A stretch of DNA of 63,006 nucleotides from a bacterium (GTDB taxonomy: Bacteria > Planctomycetota > UBA1135 > GCA-002686595). Both the position numbers and the translations under genes were made by a program. This document shows, piece by piece, positions 35,228-43,657 of this stretch. The notes beneath the pieces were generated by a model. That model ran no database searches, was not told the DNA's origin, and saw only the letters and a list, made by a program, of their open reading frames with translations. The number at the start of each line of letters is the position of its first letter. Positions within the stretch are counted from its first letter, which is position 1. The stretch spans positions 1 through 63,006 of the forward strand of contig JAAELL010000269.1 of the NCBI GenBank assembly GCA_024226735.1, read 5' to 3'.

Positions 35228-36624
35228 CCGATCGCAAGATGTGGATCGGCATTGTTGCCGGCACCGTAGTCGCCGCCGCTGGAATCAGCGCCTTGATCTA
35301 CTTCAAGTACGAGGACATCAAGGGGTCCCGTGAAGACGTCAAGACGCTGCACGCCGACATCGAGACGGCGCGGAACACGATCGAAGGCACGTCGGCGCTC
35401 GAGCGCGAGGTCATCGTGCTGCGTGAGATCGCCGATGTCTTCGAGGCGATCCTGCCCTCGAGTGAGGACATCAACAACCTGATCCGGGACTTCTACCGCT
35501 ACTCGAACGAGTCCGCGGTGCGTCCGACGTCCTTCAAGCGCGTCGCCGAGAACGCTCGCGGCCGCGAGGAGAGCGACTTCGATCGGGTCGGCTACAGCCT
35601 CACGCTGCAGGGCAACATCTTCCAGTTCCTGGAGTTCCTCAACCGGATCGAGACGCACGACCGCTTCATGGCCGTGCCCTCGTACTCGATCACCTCGGCC
35701 TCGCGCCAGCAGGTGGAGGACGACGGCCAGGCGCTGCACAAGATTCAGCTCGACGTCGAGACGTACTCGTACGTCCCCAAGGGCGCGGTCAAGGCCGTGC
35801 GCATCGAGGGCTACGAGCGCAAGCGCGACCTGCTCGCTGGCGAGATCAGCCGGCGCCGCAGCGCGCTCACGCTGGCGACGTTCAACTACCGCGGAGCCCG
35901 CGGACGGCGCGACCCGTGGATCGATCCGCGCGTCCCGCTGCTCGACGGCGACCCGAACGCTCCGTCGGTCCCCGAGCAGATGGCGATCATCGACGACTTG
36001 TCGAGGCGCGTGAAGGACGCCCAGTCCCAGTGGACCGGCGTCTCGTCGGCCGACAACGTCCTCGATCAGATGGTGCGGCGCAGCGAGCTCGAAGAGCAGA
36101 TCGTCGGCATCGAGATCGATCTACGTCGCATCGACTCCGAAGGACAGATTACCTACGCACCCGCGCAGAAGCGTCTGTCGTCGGAGGTCGTCGAACCACT
36201 TGGCGTCCTGGTCAACGAGATCGACACGACCAAGATCGTCAAGGGGCCCACGCGCGAGGAGCTGATCCAAGTTGCGCGGGCGATGGAGGAGCACATCGAG
36301 GCCGGAGAGTACGACCTCGCTGCACAGGCATTCGAGATGGTCGAGAACACCCTGGACCTGGTCCAGGACGATCCGGCTCGAATGGTCCTCGCGCAGGACC
36401 TGCGTCAGCTCGCGTCTGACGCCGCAATCCTGCGCAGTTTCGAGAGCATCGAAATGTCCTTCGGCGGTGTGGCCCTGATCGAGGGGAGGCCGTCCGTCGT
36501 CATCATCAACGGTAAATCATTGACCATCGGGGATCTGATCGAGAACGAGCTGGAAGTTCGCGACATCCGTCCCAACGAGGTCGATTTCTACTTTCGTGGA
36601 GTCATTCTCACTCGCGCCTTCTAG
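35224..36624 (+). CDS. pilO: PilO-like pilus assembly protein with PilP-like C-terminus
   Basis: 466 aa, over twice the usual PilO length (about 200). There is one transmembrane helix (residues about 7-27), a coiled coil, and a PilO-like ferredoxin-type domain (about 60-190). A long helical linker follows. The final 60 residues (INGKSLTIGDLIENELEVRD ending YFRGVILTRAF) resemble the compact beta domain of PilP/GspC-type proteins that touch the secretin. No separate pilP is present, so a PilO-PilP fusion is inferred. The start is GTG, overlapping pilN. Confidence 0.7.
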   Translation: MTDRKMWIGIVAGTVVAAAGISALIYFKYEDIKGSREDVKTLHADIETARNTIEGTSALEREVIVLREIADVFEAILPSSEDINNLIRDFYRYSNESAVRPTSFKRVAENARGREESDFDRVGYSLTLQGNIFQFLEFLNRIETHDRFMAVPSYSITSASRQQVEDDGQALHKIQLDVETYSYVPKGAVKAVRIEGYERKRDLLAGEISRRRSALTLATFNYRGARGRRDPWIDPRVPLLDGDPNAPSVPEQMAIIDDLSRRVKDAQSQWTGVSSADNVLDQMVRRSELEEQIVGIEIDLRRIDSEGQITYAPAQKRLSSEVVEPLGVLVNEIDTTKIVKGPTREELIQVARAMEEHIEAGEYDLAAQAFEMVENTLDLVQDDPARMVLAQDLRQLASDAAILRSFESIEMSFGGVALIEGRPSVVIINGKSLTIGDLIENELEVRDIRPNEVDFYFRGVILTRAF

Positions 36625-36673
36625 CCGAGAGAACGCCTGAAACCAGACCCAGTCCCCCTGGGTGGGAGAAATC

Positions 36674-38452
36674 GTGAAGTACGTCCCCGGATTCATCGCG
36701 GCCCTCGCGGCCGTGGCCTTTCTTGCTCCTCGTGCAGAGGCCCAGGTCCCCAGCCTGGACGCTCGAGTCAGCATCAACATCGTGGAGCAGGATCTCGCTC
36801 AGGTGGTTCAACACCTGCGCGACCGTTCCGGCGCGAATATCGTCATCATGGAAGGTGGCGAGAACAAGGTTCGCGACCTGCAGATCACGGACGTGTACTG
36901 GAGGGATGCCCTCGAGTACGCCGTGCAGCTCGCCGGTTGCGTCGTCGAAGAGGACAAGTCGGGCGTGCTCCTGGTGTCCCAACCGACTCCCGTCAACTTC
37001 GAGTTCGTCAACCAGGACATCCTCCAAGTCATCGATGCGATCGGCTTGACCAGTGGCGCGAACATCATCGTCGGGCCCGAGGTTCAAGGCACGCTGAGTG
37101 TGCGCCTCAAGGACGTCCCGTGGCGCGACGCGCTCGAGGAAATCGTCAAGACGCGCGGGTACACCGTGGTCGAGGAGCAGCGCGGGATTCTGCGCGTCGT
37201 CGACCCGCTGTCGCTCGAGAAGCAAAAGGTCTCGCGCATCTATCAGCTGCGCTATGTGCGCCCGATTGGCGATCGCGTTCCGATCATGAAGTCGGAGTTC
37301 ATCGACGGCGGTCCCAAGCCGCCGACGGCCGAGGTGCAGGATCGCTTCAGCGTTCTCGACGCTCTGCGCAAGGCGCTCTCGAGCGAGGGCGAGCTCGACT
37401 TCATCGTCGGCTCGAACTCGATCATCGTGCGCGACACGACCCAAGTGCACGAGACGATTCAGGAGATCCTGCGTCGCCTCGACGTCGAGCCCGCGCAAGT
37501 GTTCGTCGACGTCAAGTTCGTCTCGACGACCAACACGGACCTGTTGAACATCGGCGTCGACTACGGCGACGCCGGACCGCAGATCTCGTTCTCGGGCTCG
37601 CAGATCCCGATCGAGCTGCCGTTCGACATTGGTGGTGGTGGTTTCGAGGACGGCTTCATCGCTCAGGACGGCAACAAGGGTCCGTTCACCGATGACCGTG
37701 CCGACAACTCCGTTCTGATCCCCGACACGATCTTCGGGGCCCTGAGCTTCAACCAGTGGTCGGGCACGCTGCGGCTCCTGCAGCGCGACACCAAGACCGA
37801 AGTCATCCAGGCGCCGAAGCTGATCACGGTCGACGGCAACGAAGCCACGATCTTCGTCGGTGAGACGGTGCGCTACGCCGAGGCGAAGACCGAGCAGGGG
37901 CAGGCCGGTGGCCTCTCGCTGACGGTCGCCGAAGCGGGTGGCTCCCCGGTCGAGATCGGCTTCCAGCTGCTCGTTCGACCGAACGTCATCCCGGGCACCA
38001 AGAAGATCATGATGGAGGTCATCCCCAAGGAGACCTCGCTCTCGGGTACGGCCGGCAACACGACGCTCGCGCCGGCCGGCTTCGACATCTTCACCGTCGG
38101 CGCCTCGGGCTTCGAAGGCTCGATCGCGCTGCCACGTACGCGCTCGTCGACCCTGATGACGCAGATGATGCTCGATAGCGGCCAGACGGCCGTCATCGGC
38201 GGCCTGACCACGGAGTCGGACACGCGCATCAAGACCCGCGTTCCGTACCTGTCGCGCATCCCGCTCGTGGGCGAGCTCTTCAAGCACAAGAGCGACTCGC
38301 GCGACCGGCGTAGCCTCGTGATCTTCATCACGCCGAAGCTGGTGCACACCGCGGAAGACAGCGAGTACCTGCTCCAGCAGGAGCTCCGCCGACGCCGGAC
38401 GCGGATCAAGGACGAGCTCATGGAGCTCGAAGAATCGGCCCGCGCCCAGTAG
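36674..38452 (+). CDS. pilQ: type IV pilus / type II secretion secretin
   Basis: 592 aa. The outer-membrane secretin channel. Signal peptide (VKYVPGFIAALAAVAFLAPR, then AEA), then N-domains (SGANIVIMEGGENKVRDLQI; VNQDILQVIDAIG), a KH-like domain, and the C-terminal secretin core with MTQMMLDSGQTAVIGGLTTE and VPYLSRIPLVGELFKHKS. GTG 36674 follows GGGAG; GTG 36662 is also possible. It ends the pilM-N-O operon, as pilQ does elsewhere. Whether it serves pili or type II secretion is not settled. Confidence 0.88.
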   Translation: MKYVPGFIAALAAVAFLAPRAEAQVPSLDARVSINIVEQDLAQVVQHLRDRSGANIVIMEGGENKVRDLQITDVYWRDALEYAVQLAGCVVEEDKSGVLLVSQPTPVNFEFVNQDILQVIDAIGLTSGANIIVGPEVQGTLSVRLKDVPWRDALEEIVKTRGYTVVEEQRGILRVVDPLSLEKQKVSRIYQLRYVRPIGDRVPIMKSEFIDGGPKPPTAEVQDRFSVLDALRKALSSEGELDFIVGSNSIIVRDTTQVHETIQEILRRLDVEPAQVFVDVKFVSTTNTDLLNIGVDYGDAGPQISFSGSQIPIELPFDIGGGGFEDGFIAQDGNKGPFTDDRADNSVLIPDTIFGALSFNQWSGTLRLLQRDTKTEVIQAPKLITVDGNEATIFVGETVRYAEAKTEQGQAGGLSLTVAEAGGSPVEIGFQLLVRPNVIPGTKKIMMEVIPKETSLSGTAGNTTLAPAGFDIFTVGASGFEGSIALPRTRSSTLMTQMMLDSGQTAVIGGLTTESDTRIKTRVPYLSRIPLVGELFKHKSDSRDRRSLVIFITPKLVHTAEDSEYLLQQELRRRRTRIKDELMELEESARAQ

Positions 38453-38466
38453 CGCGGACGACCGAC

Positions 38467-38500
38467 GCGGCCCGCCTCCGGAACCCCGGTGGCGGGCCGC
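38467..38500 (+). terminator. hairpin after pilQ
   Basis: Perfect 10-bp stem GCGGCCCGCC (38467-38476) with GGCGGGCCGC (38491-38500), loop of 14 nt that can add a CCGG pair. No T-tract. It is 14 nt after the secretin stop. Confidence 0.5.
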
Positions 38501-38973
38501 AGCACTCCTGGCCAAGTGCGCCGCAGCGGGGGCCAGGCGCTCCTCGAGCCAGCGGTGGACGGCCGAAAAACGCCGCCGTCAGGGGAATCGCGAAGAGTTT
38601 GCTACACCGGGGTCGACTCGCCTCGGTCGATTCGCCACAGTGGGCTCGGCCCTGGGGTTTCGACCCTCCGCCGGATGAAGCGCCGCTCGACGATGCAGGC
38701 TCCGGACGGGACATTGCCGGTGCCCGACTTCACGGGGAACCGGCGCGCGGGGAAGACGAGTCCTCATGAGGCGGTAGATCGCTACGCCGGGGATCGTGGC
38801 GCGGACCCATGCGATTGCTTCTAGAACACGCGGAGCCTCCGGGCTCTGATCCTGACAACACGAACCCGAGGTCCAGGCCGACGTCCCCGGACTCCGGTGC
38901 GCGAGCACCGTCGATCGCTGCAGCGCCTTTCGAGGCGCGCGCGCGGGACGCGCCAGGACCGAACAGAACACTC
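38501..38973 (+). other. long leader region before the RNase E/G gene
   Basis: About 470 nt without a recognised gene. An in-frame upstream extension of the RNase frame starts at 38809 but is Pro/Arg-rich and unlike the family. RNase E autoregulates through its 5' leader in E. coli; the length here permits such a role, but no matching structure was identified. Confidence 0.3.
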
Positions 38974-41586
38974 ATGACCCATGATTCGCTCCCGTTCGAT
39001 TCCGAGCGGGATAGCAACAAAGACAGTTTCCACGATCTGCCCGACCGCGGGCCCACCTCGGCGGGATCCGACGGCTCATCGGGCGACGCTCCATCGCTCG
39101 GATTCGGAGCGGGTGTCGGTGGGGGAGGAACCACCACCTCTCGGCCCACACGCAAGAAGAGCTCGAAGCGCAAGCGTTCGAAGAAGTCGACGGATGCGGA
39201 AGCGCCCACTGGCCGTGCCTCAGGCGGCGGCCGAGACGGCGGCGATGACCGCGGCTCCGATGACGGGGACTCCGGCGAAGACGGCAAGGGGCCGCGCCGC
39301 AAGCGCTCGCGCCGCTCGAAGAAGGCGAGCAGAGCCAGCTCGAGCAGGGCGAGCGAAGACGCGGCCGAAGACACGGCCACGGACGAGGAGCCCAAGCCGA
39401 AGAAGAAGCGCTCGCGGCGCAAAAAGAAGGCAGCCACATTCGAGGCCACGTCCGAGGCGACGGCTGAAGCCGGATCCTCCGACGATGGCGTCGACGCATC
39501 GAGCGACGAGGAGACATCCGGCGGACGCGCATCGACGGCGCGCAAGGCGAAGTCCCGCAGCTCGCGCAAGAAGTCCAAGGCGACGCGCGCGTCGTCGGAC
39601 GACGCGCCCGACAAGTCGGCGAAGGACGACGGTTCCGCCGATGACGAGGCGCCCAAGCGCCGTAGGCGCGGGAGCCGCGGTGGTCGCCGACGCAAGAAGG
39701 GCGCGACGCAGGCCGCGGCGATCGACGCGATTCCCGGCGAGGACGACGAGCTGCCCGATTTCGTCGCACCGGCGGATGACGAGGACAAGAAGAGCTCGAA
39801 GAGCTCGAAGAAGCGCAAGCGCAAGAGCCGGTCCAAGGCGGATGCCGAGAAGGACGATCAGGGCTCGAAGAAGCGCAGCCGCAAGAAGAAGTCGACGTCG
39901 GATGAGCCGGCGACGGCTCAGGAGAAGGTCGAGCGCGATCAGGTCATCCTGATCAACGCGGTCGACCCCGAGGAGAAGCGCGTTGCGGTGGTCTCCGAGA
40001 CCCGCATCGTCGACTTCATGATGAACTCGGACAGCCAGAAGACCCTCGTCAACGACATCTACCGCGGCAAGGTCGTCAACCTGGAGCCCGCGATCGGCGC
40101 GGCGTTCGTCGACTTCGGACAGGGCCGCAACGGCTTCCTGCACACCTCCGACGTGCTGGAGATGTACGGCGAGAAGGGCTTCAGGCTCGACCAGCTCCTC
40201 ACGACGCCCGTCGACCATGACATCGACGACGACTCCGAGCTGGCGGTCGACGACGAGGACGAGGGGGAGGAGACCGGGAAGTCGACCAAGAAGCGCGGCA
40301 GGTCGAGCCAGCGTCCGAAGCGCCGCGCCCGCAAGCGGATGCCGATCACCGACCTGATCCGCGTGGGCGATCCGGTCGTCGTGCAGATCACCAAGGACGC
40401 GATCGGCGACAAGGGGCCGACGCTGACGACCTACATCTCGATCCCGGGCCGCTACCTCGTCTTGATGCCGTCGATGGCCCGGACGGGCGTGAGCCGCAAG
40501 ATCCCCGACGACAAGGAGCGTCGCCGGCTCAAGCGCATTCTGACCTCGCTCAAGGCACCCGAGGACATGGGCGTCATCGTGCGCACGGCGGGCGTCGGCA
40601 AGACGAAGACCGAGTTGCAGCGCGACCTCGACTACCTCCTCGGCGTGTGGGAGAGCTTCGGCAAGCGCCTCAAGTCCGGCCGCGGTCCGATGCCCCTGTA
40701 CCAGGAGTCGGACGTTGCCACGCGGACGTTGCGCGACCTCTTCAACACGCGCACCCAGGCGGTGTGCTGCGACGACCCGATCGTGTACGACTCGCTCGTC
40801 GAGTTCGCCGAGAAGGTCATGCCGGAGCACGTCGACCGCATCGAGAAACACGAAGGCGACCGCCCGATCTTCCACCACTACGGGATCGAGCAGGACTTCG
40901 AGAAGATTTTCGCGCGGCGCGTCGAGCTACCCTCTGGGGGCTCGATCGTCTTCGATCAGGCGGAGGCGCTGGTCGCGATCGACGTCAACTCCGGACGCAC
41001 GCGCACCGACAGCTTCGACTTCGAGGAGATCGCCTTGAAGACGAACCTCGAGGCCGTGCCCGAGATCGCGCGTCAGATTCGCCTGCGCGACCTGGGCGGC
41101 ATCCTCGTCTGTGACTTCATCGACATGATGAAGTCGTCGAGCAACCGCTCCGTCGAGCGCGCGCTCCGCACCGAGCTGGCCACGGACCGGGCGCGCAGCA
41201 AGCTCGGCCGCATCTCCCAGTTCGGCCTGCTCGAGATGACGCGCCAGCGGCTCGGCCCGGGCACGTACAAGAAGGTCTACCAATCCTGCCCGCGCTGCCG
41301 AGGCACGGGCAACATCCGCACGGTCGAGTCTCGTGCCCAGGCGATCCTGCGGCGTCTCGGCTCGGCCCTGACCCAAAAGGGCTTCACGGCCGTCGAGGCC
41401 CGCGCCCACCCGGAGGTGATCGCGTACCTGAAGAACAGGCTGCACGACTACCTGCGGGCACTGGAGCACCGCTTCGAGAAGGAGCTGCGGCTGGTGGAGG
41501 TTCCCGATCAGCCGGAGGACAGTGTTCTGCGGTACCTGCGGGCCGATGGCCGCGAAGTCCGCCCCGGCGGCCGCCGCAAGCGGTAG
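38974..41586 (+). CDS. rne: ribonuclease E/G with long charged N-terminal extension
   Basis: 870 aa. An endoribonuclease of mRNA decay and rRNA maturation. Residues 1 to about 315 are low-complexity, alternating Lys/Arg- and Asp/Glu-rich with many serines. The catalytic half starts near VILINAVDPEEKRVAVV. The S1 domain (IGAAFVDFGQGRNGFLH) has an acidic/basic insertion of about 50 residues. Asp670 in AIDVNSGR and Asp714 in CDFIDMM are the metal ligands; CPRC (772-775) is the zinc link. The disordered part is N-terminal, unlike E. coli RNase E. The ATG at 38974 is the preferred start. Confidence 0.92.
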   Translation: MTHDSLPFDSERDSNKDSFHDLPDRGPTSAGSDGSSGDAPSLGFGAGVGGGGTTTSRPTRKKSSKRKRSKKSTDAEAPTGRASGGGRDGGDDRGSDDGDSGEDGKGPRRKRSRRSKKASRASSSRASEDAAEDTATDEEPKPKKKRSRRKKKAATFEATSEATAEAGSSDDGVDASSDEETSGGRASTARKAKSRSSRKKSKATRASSDDAPDKSAKDDGSADDEAPKRRRRGSRGGRRRKKGATQAAAIDAIPGEDDELPDFVAPADDEDKKSSKSSKKRKRKSRSKADAEKDDQGSKKRSRKKKSTSDEPATAQEKVERDQVILINAVDPEEKRVAVVSETRIVDFMMNSDSQKTLVNDIYRGKVVNLEPAIGAAFVDFGQGRNGFLHTSDVLEMYGEKGFRLDQLLTTPVDHDIDDDSELAVDDEDEGEETGKSTKKRGRSSQRPKRRARKRMPITDLIRVGDPVVVQITKDAIGDKGPTLTTYISIPGRYLVLMPSMARTGVSRKIPDDKERRRLKRILTSLKAPEDMGVIVRTAGVGKTKTELQRDLDYLLGVWESFGKRLKSGRGPMPLYQESDVATRTLRDLFNTRTQAVCCDDPIVYDSLVEFAEKVMPEHVDRIEKHEGDRPIFHHYGIEQDFEKIFARRVELPSGGSIVFDQAEALVAIDVNSGRTRTDSFDFEEIALKTNLEAVPEIARQIRLRDLGGILVCDFIDMMKSSSNRSVERALRTELATDRARSKLGRISQFGLLEMTRQRLGPGTYKKVYQSCPRCRGTGNIRTVESRAQAILRRLGSALTQKGFTAVEARAHPEVIAYLKNRLHDYLRALEHRFEKELRLVEVPDQPEDSVLRYLRADGREVRPGGRRKR

Positions 41587-41650
41587 GAGCTGGCTGGCTT
41601 CGGCGCCTCTAGCGTTTCAGCGCTCGTAACGCACTGCAGGCAAGGTATTT

Positions 41651-41680
41651 GGAGGGTCTGGTCGGATGACCAGGCCCTCC
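41651..41680 (+). terminator. hairpin after the RNase E/G gene
   Basis: A 13-bp stem (41651-41663 with 41668-41680), one G-U pair, loop GGAT. It is 65 nt past the stop and ahead of the rplU promoter candidate, so it may separate the two transcripts. Confidence 0.55.
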
Positions 41681-41785
41681 TCCCGTTCGGCAGCGACGCA
41701 AACCTCTGGTGACGATCGGCTGACGCGGGCGCTCCATGCCCCGTGCAACACGGAAGCCAGCCAGTTCACATTCGCGGCTGGGTGG

Positions 41786-41813
41786 TTGTCTGGGGCTCGG
41801 GGGTCACTACACT
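41786..41813 (+). promoter_or_regulatory. candidate promoter of rplU-rpmA-obg
   Basis: TTGTCT (41786-41791), 16-nt spacer, TACACT (41808-41813). The leader that follows (about 65 nt) holds a hairpin between TCCGCGG (41841-41847) and CCGCGGGA (41859-41866), just before the GGGAGGA ribosome binding site. It may be an L21-type leader. Confidence 0.35.
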
Positions 41814-41883
41814 TGTCGCCCCTCATCACCCATTCCGGTGTCCGCGGGAGGACTTCCACCGCGGGAAAACAGGGGAGGAACCC

Positions 41884-42195
41884 TTGTACGCAGTCATCAG
41901 CGACAGAAACAACCAAGCCACCGTCCGCGTCGGCGACGAAGTCGCCTGCGATCTCATGGACGCCCAGCCCGGCACCGAGATCACCTTCGACGACGTCCTG
42001 CTCGTCGGCGGAGAGGGTGGCGCCAAGATTGGCAAGCCGTTCGTCGCGGGCGCCAAGGTCACCGGCGAGGTGATCGGCACGGCCCGTGGCAAGAAGCTCG
42101 TCATCTTCCGCTTCAAGCGCCGCAAGAACATCCGTCGCAAAGCCGGTCACCGGCAGAGCTACACACGAGTCCGCATCACCGGCATCGACGCCTGA
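41884..42195 (+). CDS. rplU: 50S ribosomal protein L21
   Basis: 103 aa, the E. coli length. L21 binds 23S rRNA with L20. The start is [20 protein letters not shown], and the conserved C-terminal block is [20 protein letters not shown]. The start codon is TTG at 41884, supported by GGGAGGA 5-6 nt upstream and the exact family N-terminus. It heads the rplU-rpmA-obg group. Confidence 0.95.
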   Translation: MYAVISDRNNQATVRVGDEVACDLMDAQPGTEITFDDVLLVGGEGGAKIGKPFVAGAKVTGEVIGTARGKKLVIFRFKRRKNIRRKAGHRQSYTRVRITGIDA

Positions 42196-42208
42196 AGGGA
42201 ACGAAGCG

Positions 42209-42457
42209 ATGGCACATAAGAAGGGACAAGGCTCTTCGCGCAACGGGCGCGACTCCAACCCCCAGTTTCGGGGCGTCAAGCGTTTCGGTGGCCAGAGCGT
42301 GACCGCCGGCACCATCCTGGTGCGGCAGTGCGGAACGCGCTTCAAGCAGGGCCACAACGTCGGGATCGGCAAGGACTACACGCTGTACGCCATGATCGAC
42401 GGCACCGTGCGCTTTCAGAAGGGGCGCCGCGTGCACATCGATCCCGTCGGCGCGTAG
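42209..42457 (+). CDS. rpmA: 50S ribosomal protein L27
   Basis: 82 aa. L27's N-terminus reaches the peptidyl transferase centre. [20 protein letters not shown] is the mature-type N-terminus directly after Met, without the cleaved extension seen in Firmicutes. [19 protein letters not shown] and [17 protein letters not shown] are diagnostic. It is 13 nt after rplU. Confidence 0.97.
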   Translation: MAHKKGQGSSRNGRDSNPQFRGVKRFGGQSVTAGTILVRQCGTRFKQGHNVGIGKDYTLYAMIDGTVRFQKGRRVHIDPVGA

Positions 42458-42506
42458 GGCCGCCGGTTCACGAGTCGTCGTTCGACGAGAGCTCCGCGAG
42501 GATCGC

Positions 42507-43502
42507 ATGTTCCGCGACGAAGCAACCGTCGAGGTCATCGCTGGCAAGGGTGGTGACGGCCTCGCGTCTTTCCGACGCGAGAAGTACGTGCCGCGTGGCG
42601 GCCCCGATGGGGGCGACGGCGGCGACGGTGGGAGCGTGATCTTCGTCGCACGTGCCGACGTGCACTCGCTGCTGGAGGTCGGACGTCGGTTCCGCTTCGC
42701 AGCCGGCAACGGCCAGCCCGGCGGGCCGCGCCTGCGCGCCGGACGTGGGGGCGAGGACGTCGAGGTCGCCGTGCCGGTCGGCACGCTCATCTACGACCAG
42801 GAGCGCGGTAACCTCCTGCGCGACCTCGACCACGAAGGCATGCGTCTCGTCGTGGCGCAAGGGGGCCGCGGAGGGCGCGGGAATCCGCATTTCGCCACAG
42901 CCATCCGGCAAGCGCCGCGCGACGCGACTCCGGGCGCACTCGGCGAGCACCGCCACCTGAAGCTCGAGCTCAAGCTCGTCGCCGAGGTCGGGCTGCTCGG
43001 GCTGCCGAACGCCGGCAAGTCGACCTTCCTCTCGCGCGTCACGGCGGCGACGCCGAAGATCGCCGACTACCCGTTCACCACCCTCGTGCCCCAGGTCGGG
43101 ATCGCGCGCGTCGGGGACTACGACACGCTCGTGATCGCCGATCTGCCGGGCCTGATCGAGGGGGCGGCGGAGGGGCAGGGGCTGGGCCACCAGTTCCTGC
43201 GCCACGTCGAGCGCTGCAAGGTTCTGCTGCACCTCGTCGACGTCTCCGACGGTGCCGTTACCGATCCGATCGAGGCTTGGAAGACGCTCGATGCCGAGCT
43301 CGCCGAATTCTCTGATGCCCTCGCCGAGAAGCCGCGCCTGATCGTCGCCTCCAAGCACTTCGAGGACGAGGCCTCGAACGCGCGCGTCGCCGAGCTCGAG
43401 CGCGCCACGGGCACTGCGGTGTTCGGCATCAGCTCGGTGCTCGGGGACGGGCTGAAGGAACTGCTCGCCCATGCGCGCGAGCTGGTGCGCCAGAGCACCT
43501 GA
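42507..43502 (+). CDS. obgE: GTPase Obg/CgtA
   Basis: 331 aa. Obg is a late 50S assembly GTPase. The Gly-rich Obg fold (GGKGGDG-like start VIAGKGGDGLASFRREK; GGRGGRGNPHFAT) precedes the G domain: G1 GLPNAGKSTFLS, G3 ADLPGLIEGA. The usual NKxD is replaced by SKHFED (VASKHFEDEASN), a weaker G4. There is no OCT C-terminal domain, as in many Obg proteins. It completes the rplU-rpmA-obg order. Confidence 0.94.
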   Translation: MFRDEATVEVIAGKGGDGLASFRREKYVPRGGPDGGDGGDGGSVIFVARADVHSLLEVGRRFRFAAGNGQPGGPRLRAGRGGEDVEVAVPVGTLIYDQERGNLLRDLDHEGMRLVVAQGGRGGRGNPHFATAIRQAPRDATPGALGEHRHLKLELKLVAEVGLLGLPNAGKSTFLSRVTAATPKIADYPFTTLVPQVGIARVGDYDTLVIADLPGLIEGAAEGQGLGHQFLRHVERCKVLLHLVDVSDGAVTDPIEAWKTLDAELAEFSDALAEKPRLIVASKHFEDEASNARVAELERATGTAVFGISSVLGDGLKELLAHARELVRQST

Positions 43503-43657
43503 TGCGTCCGCTTGCCTGGATCTGAGACGCGAGCCGGCGCACGGGCGATTCCGTCGCGATTCGATAAGGGCATTCCTCAAGGAGCGCACGCCAGCCGGTC
43601 GATGCCTGATGCGGTTCCAGCCCTGCAGCTCTCCTCAGGCAACAAGGTAGACACTCC

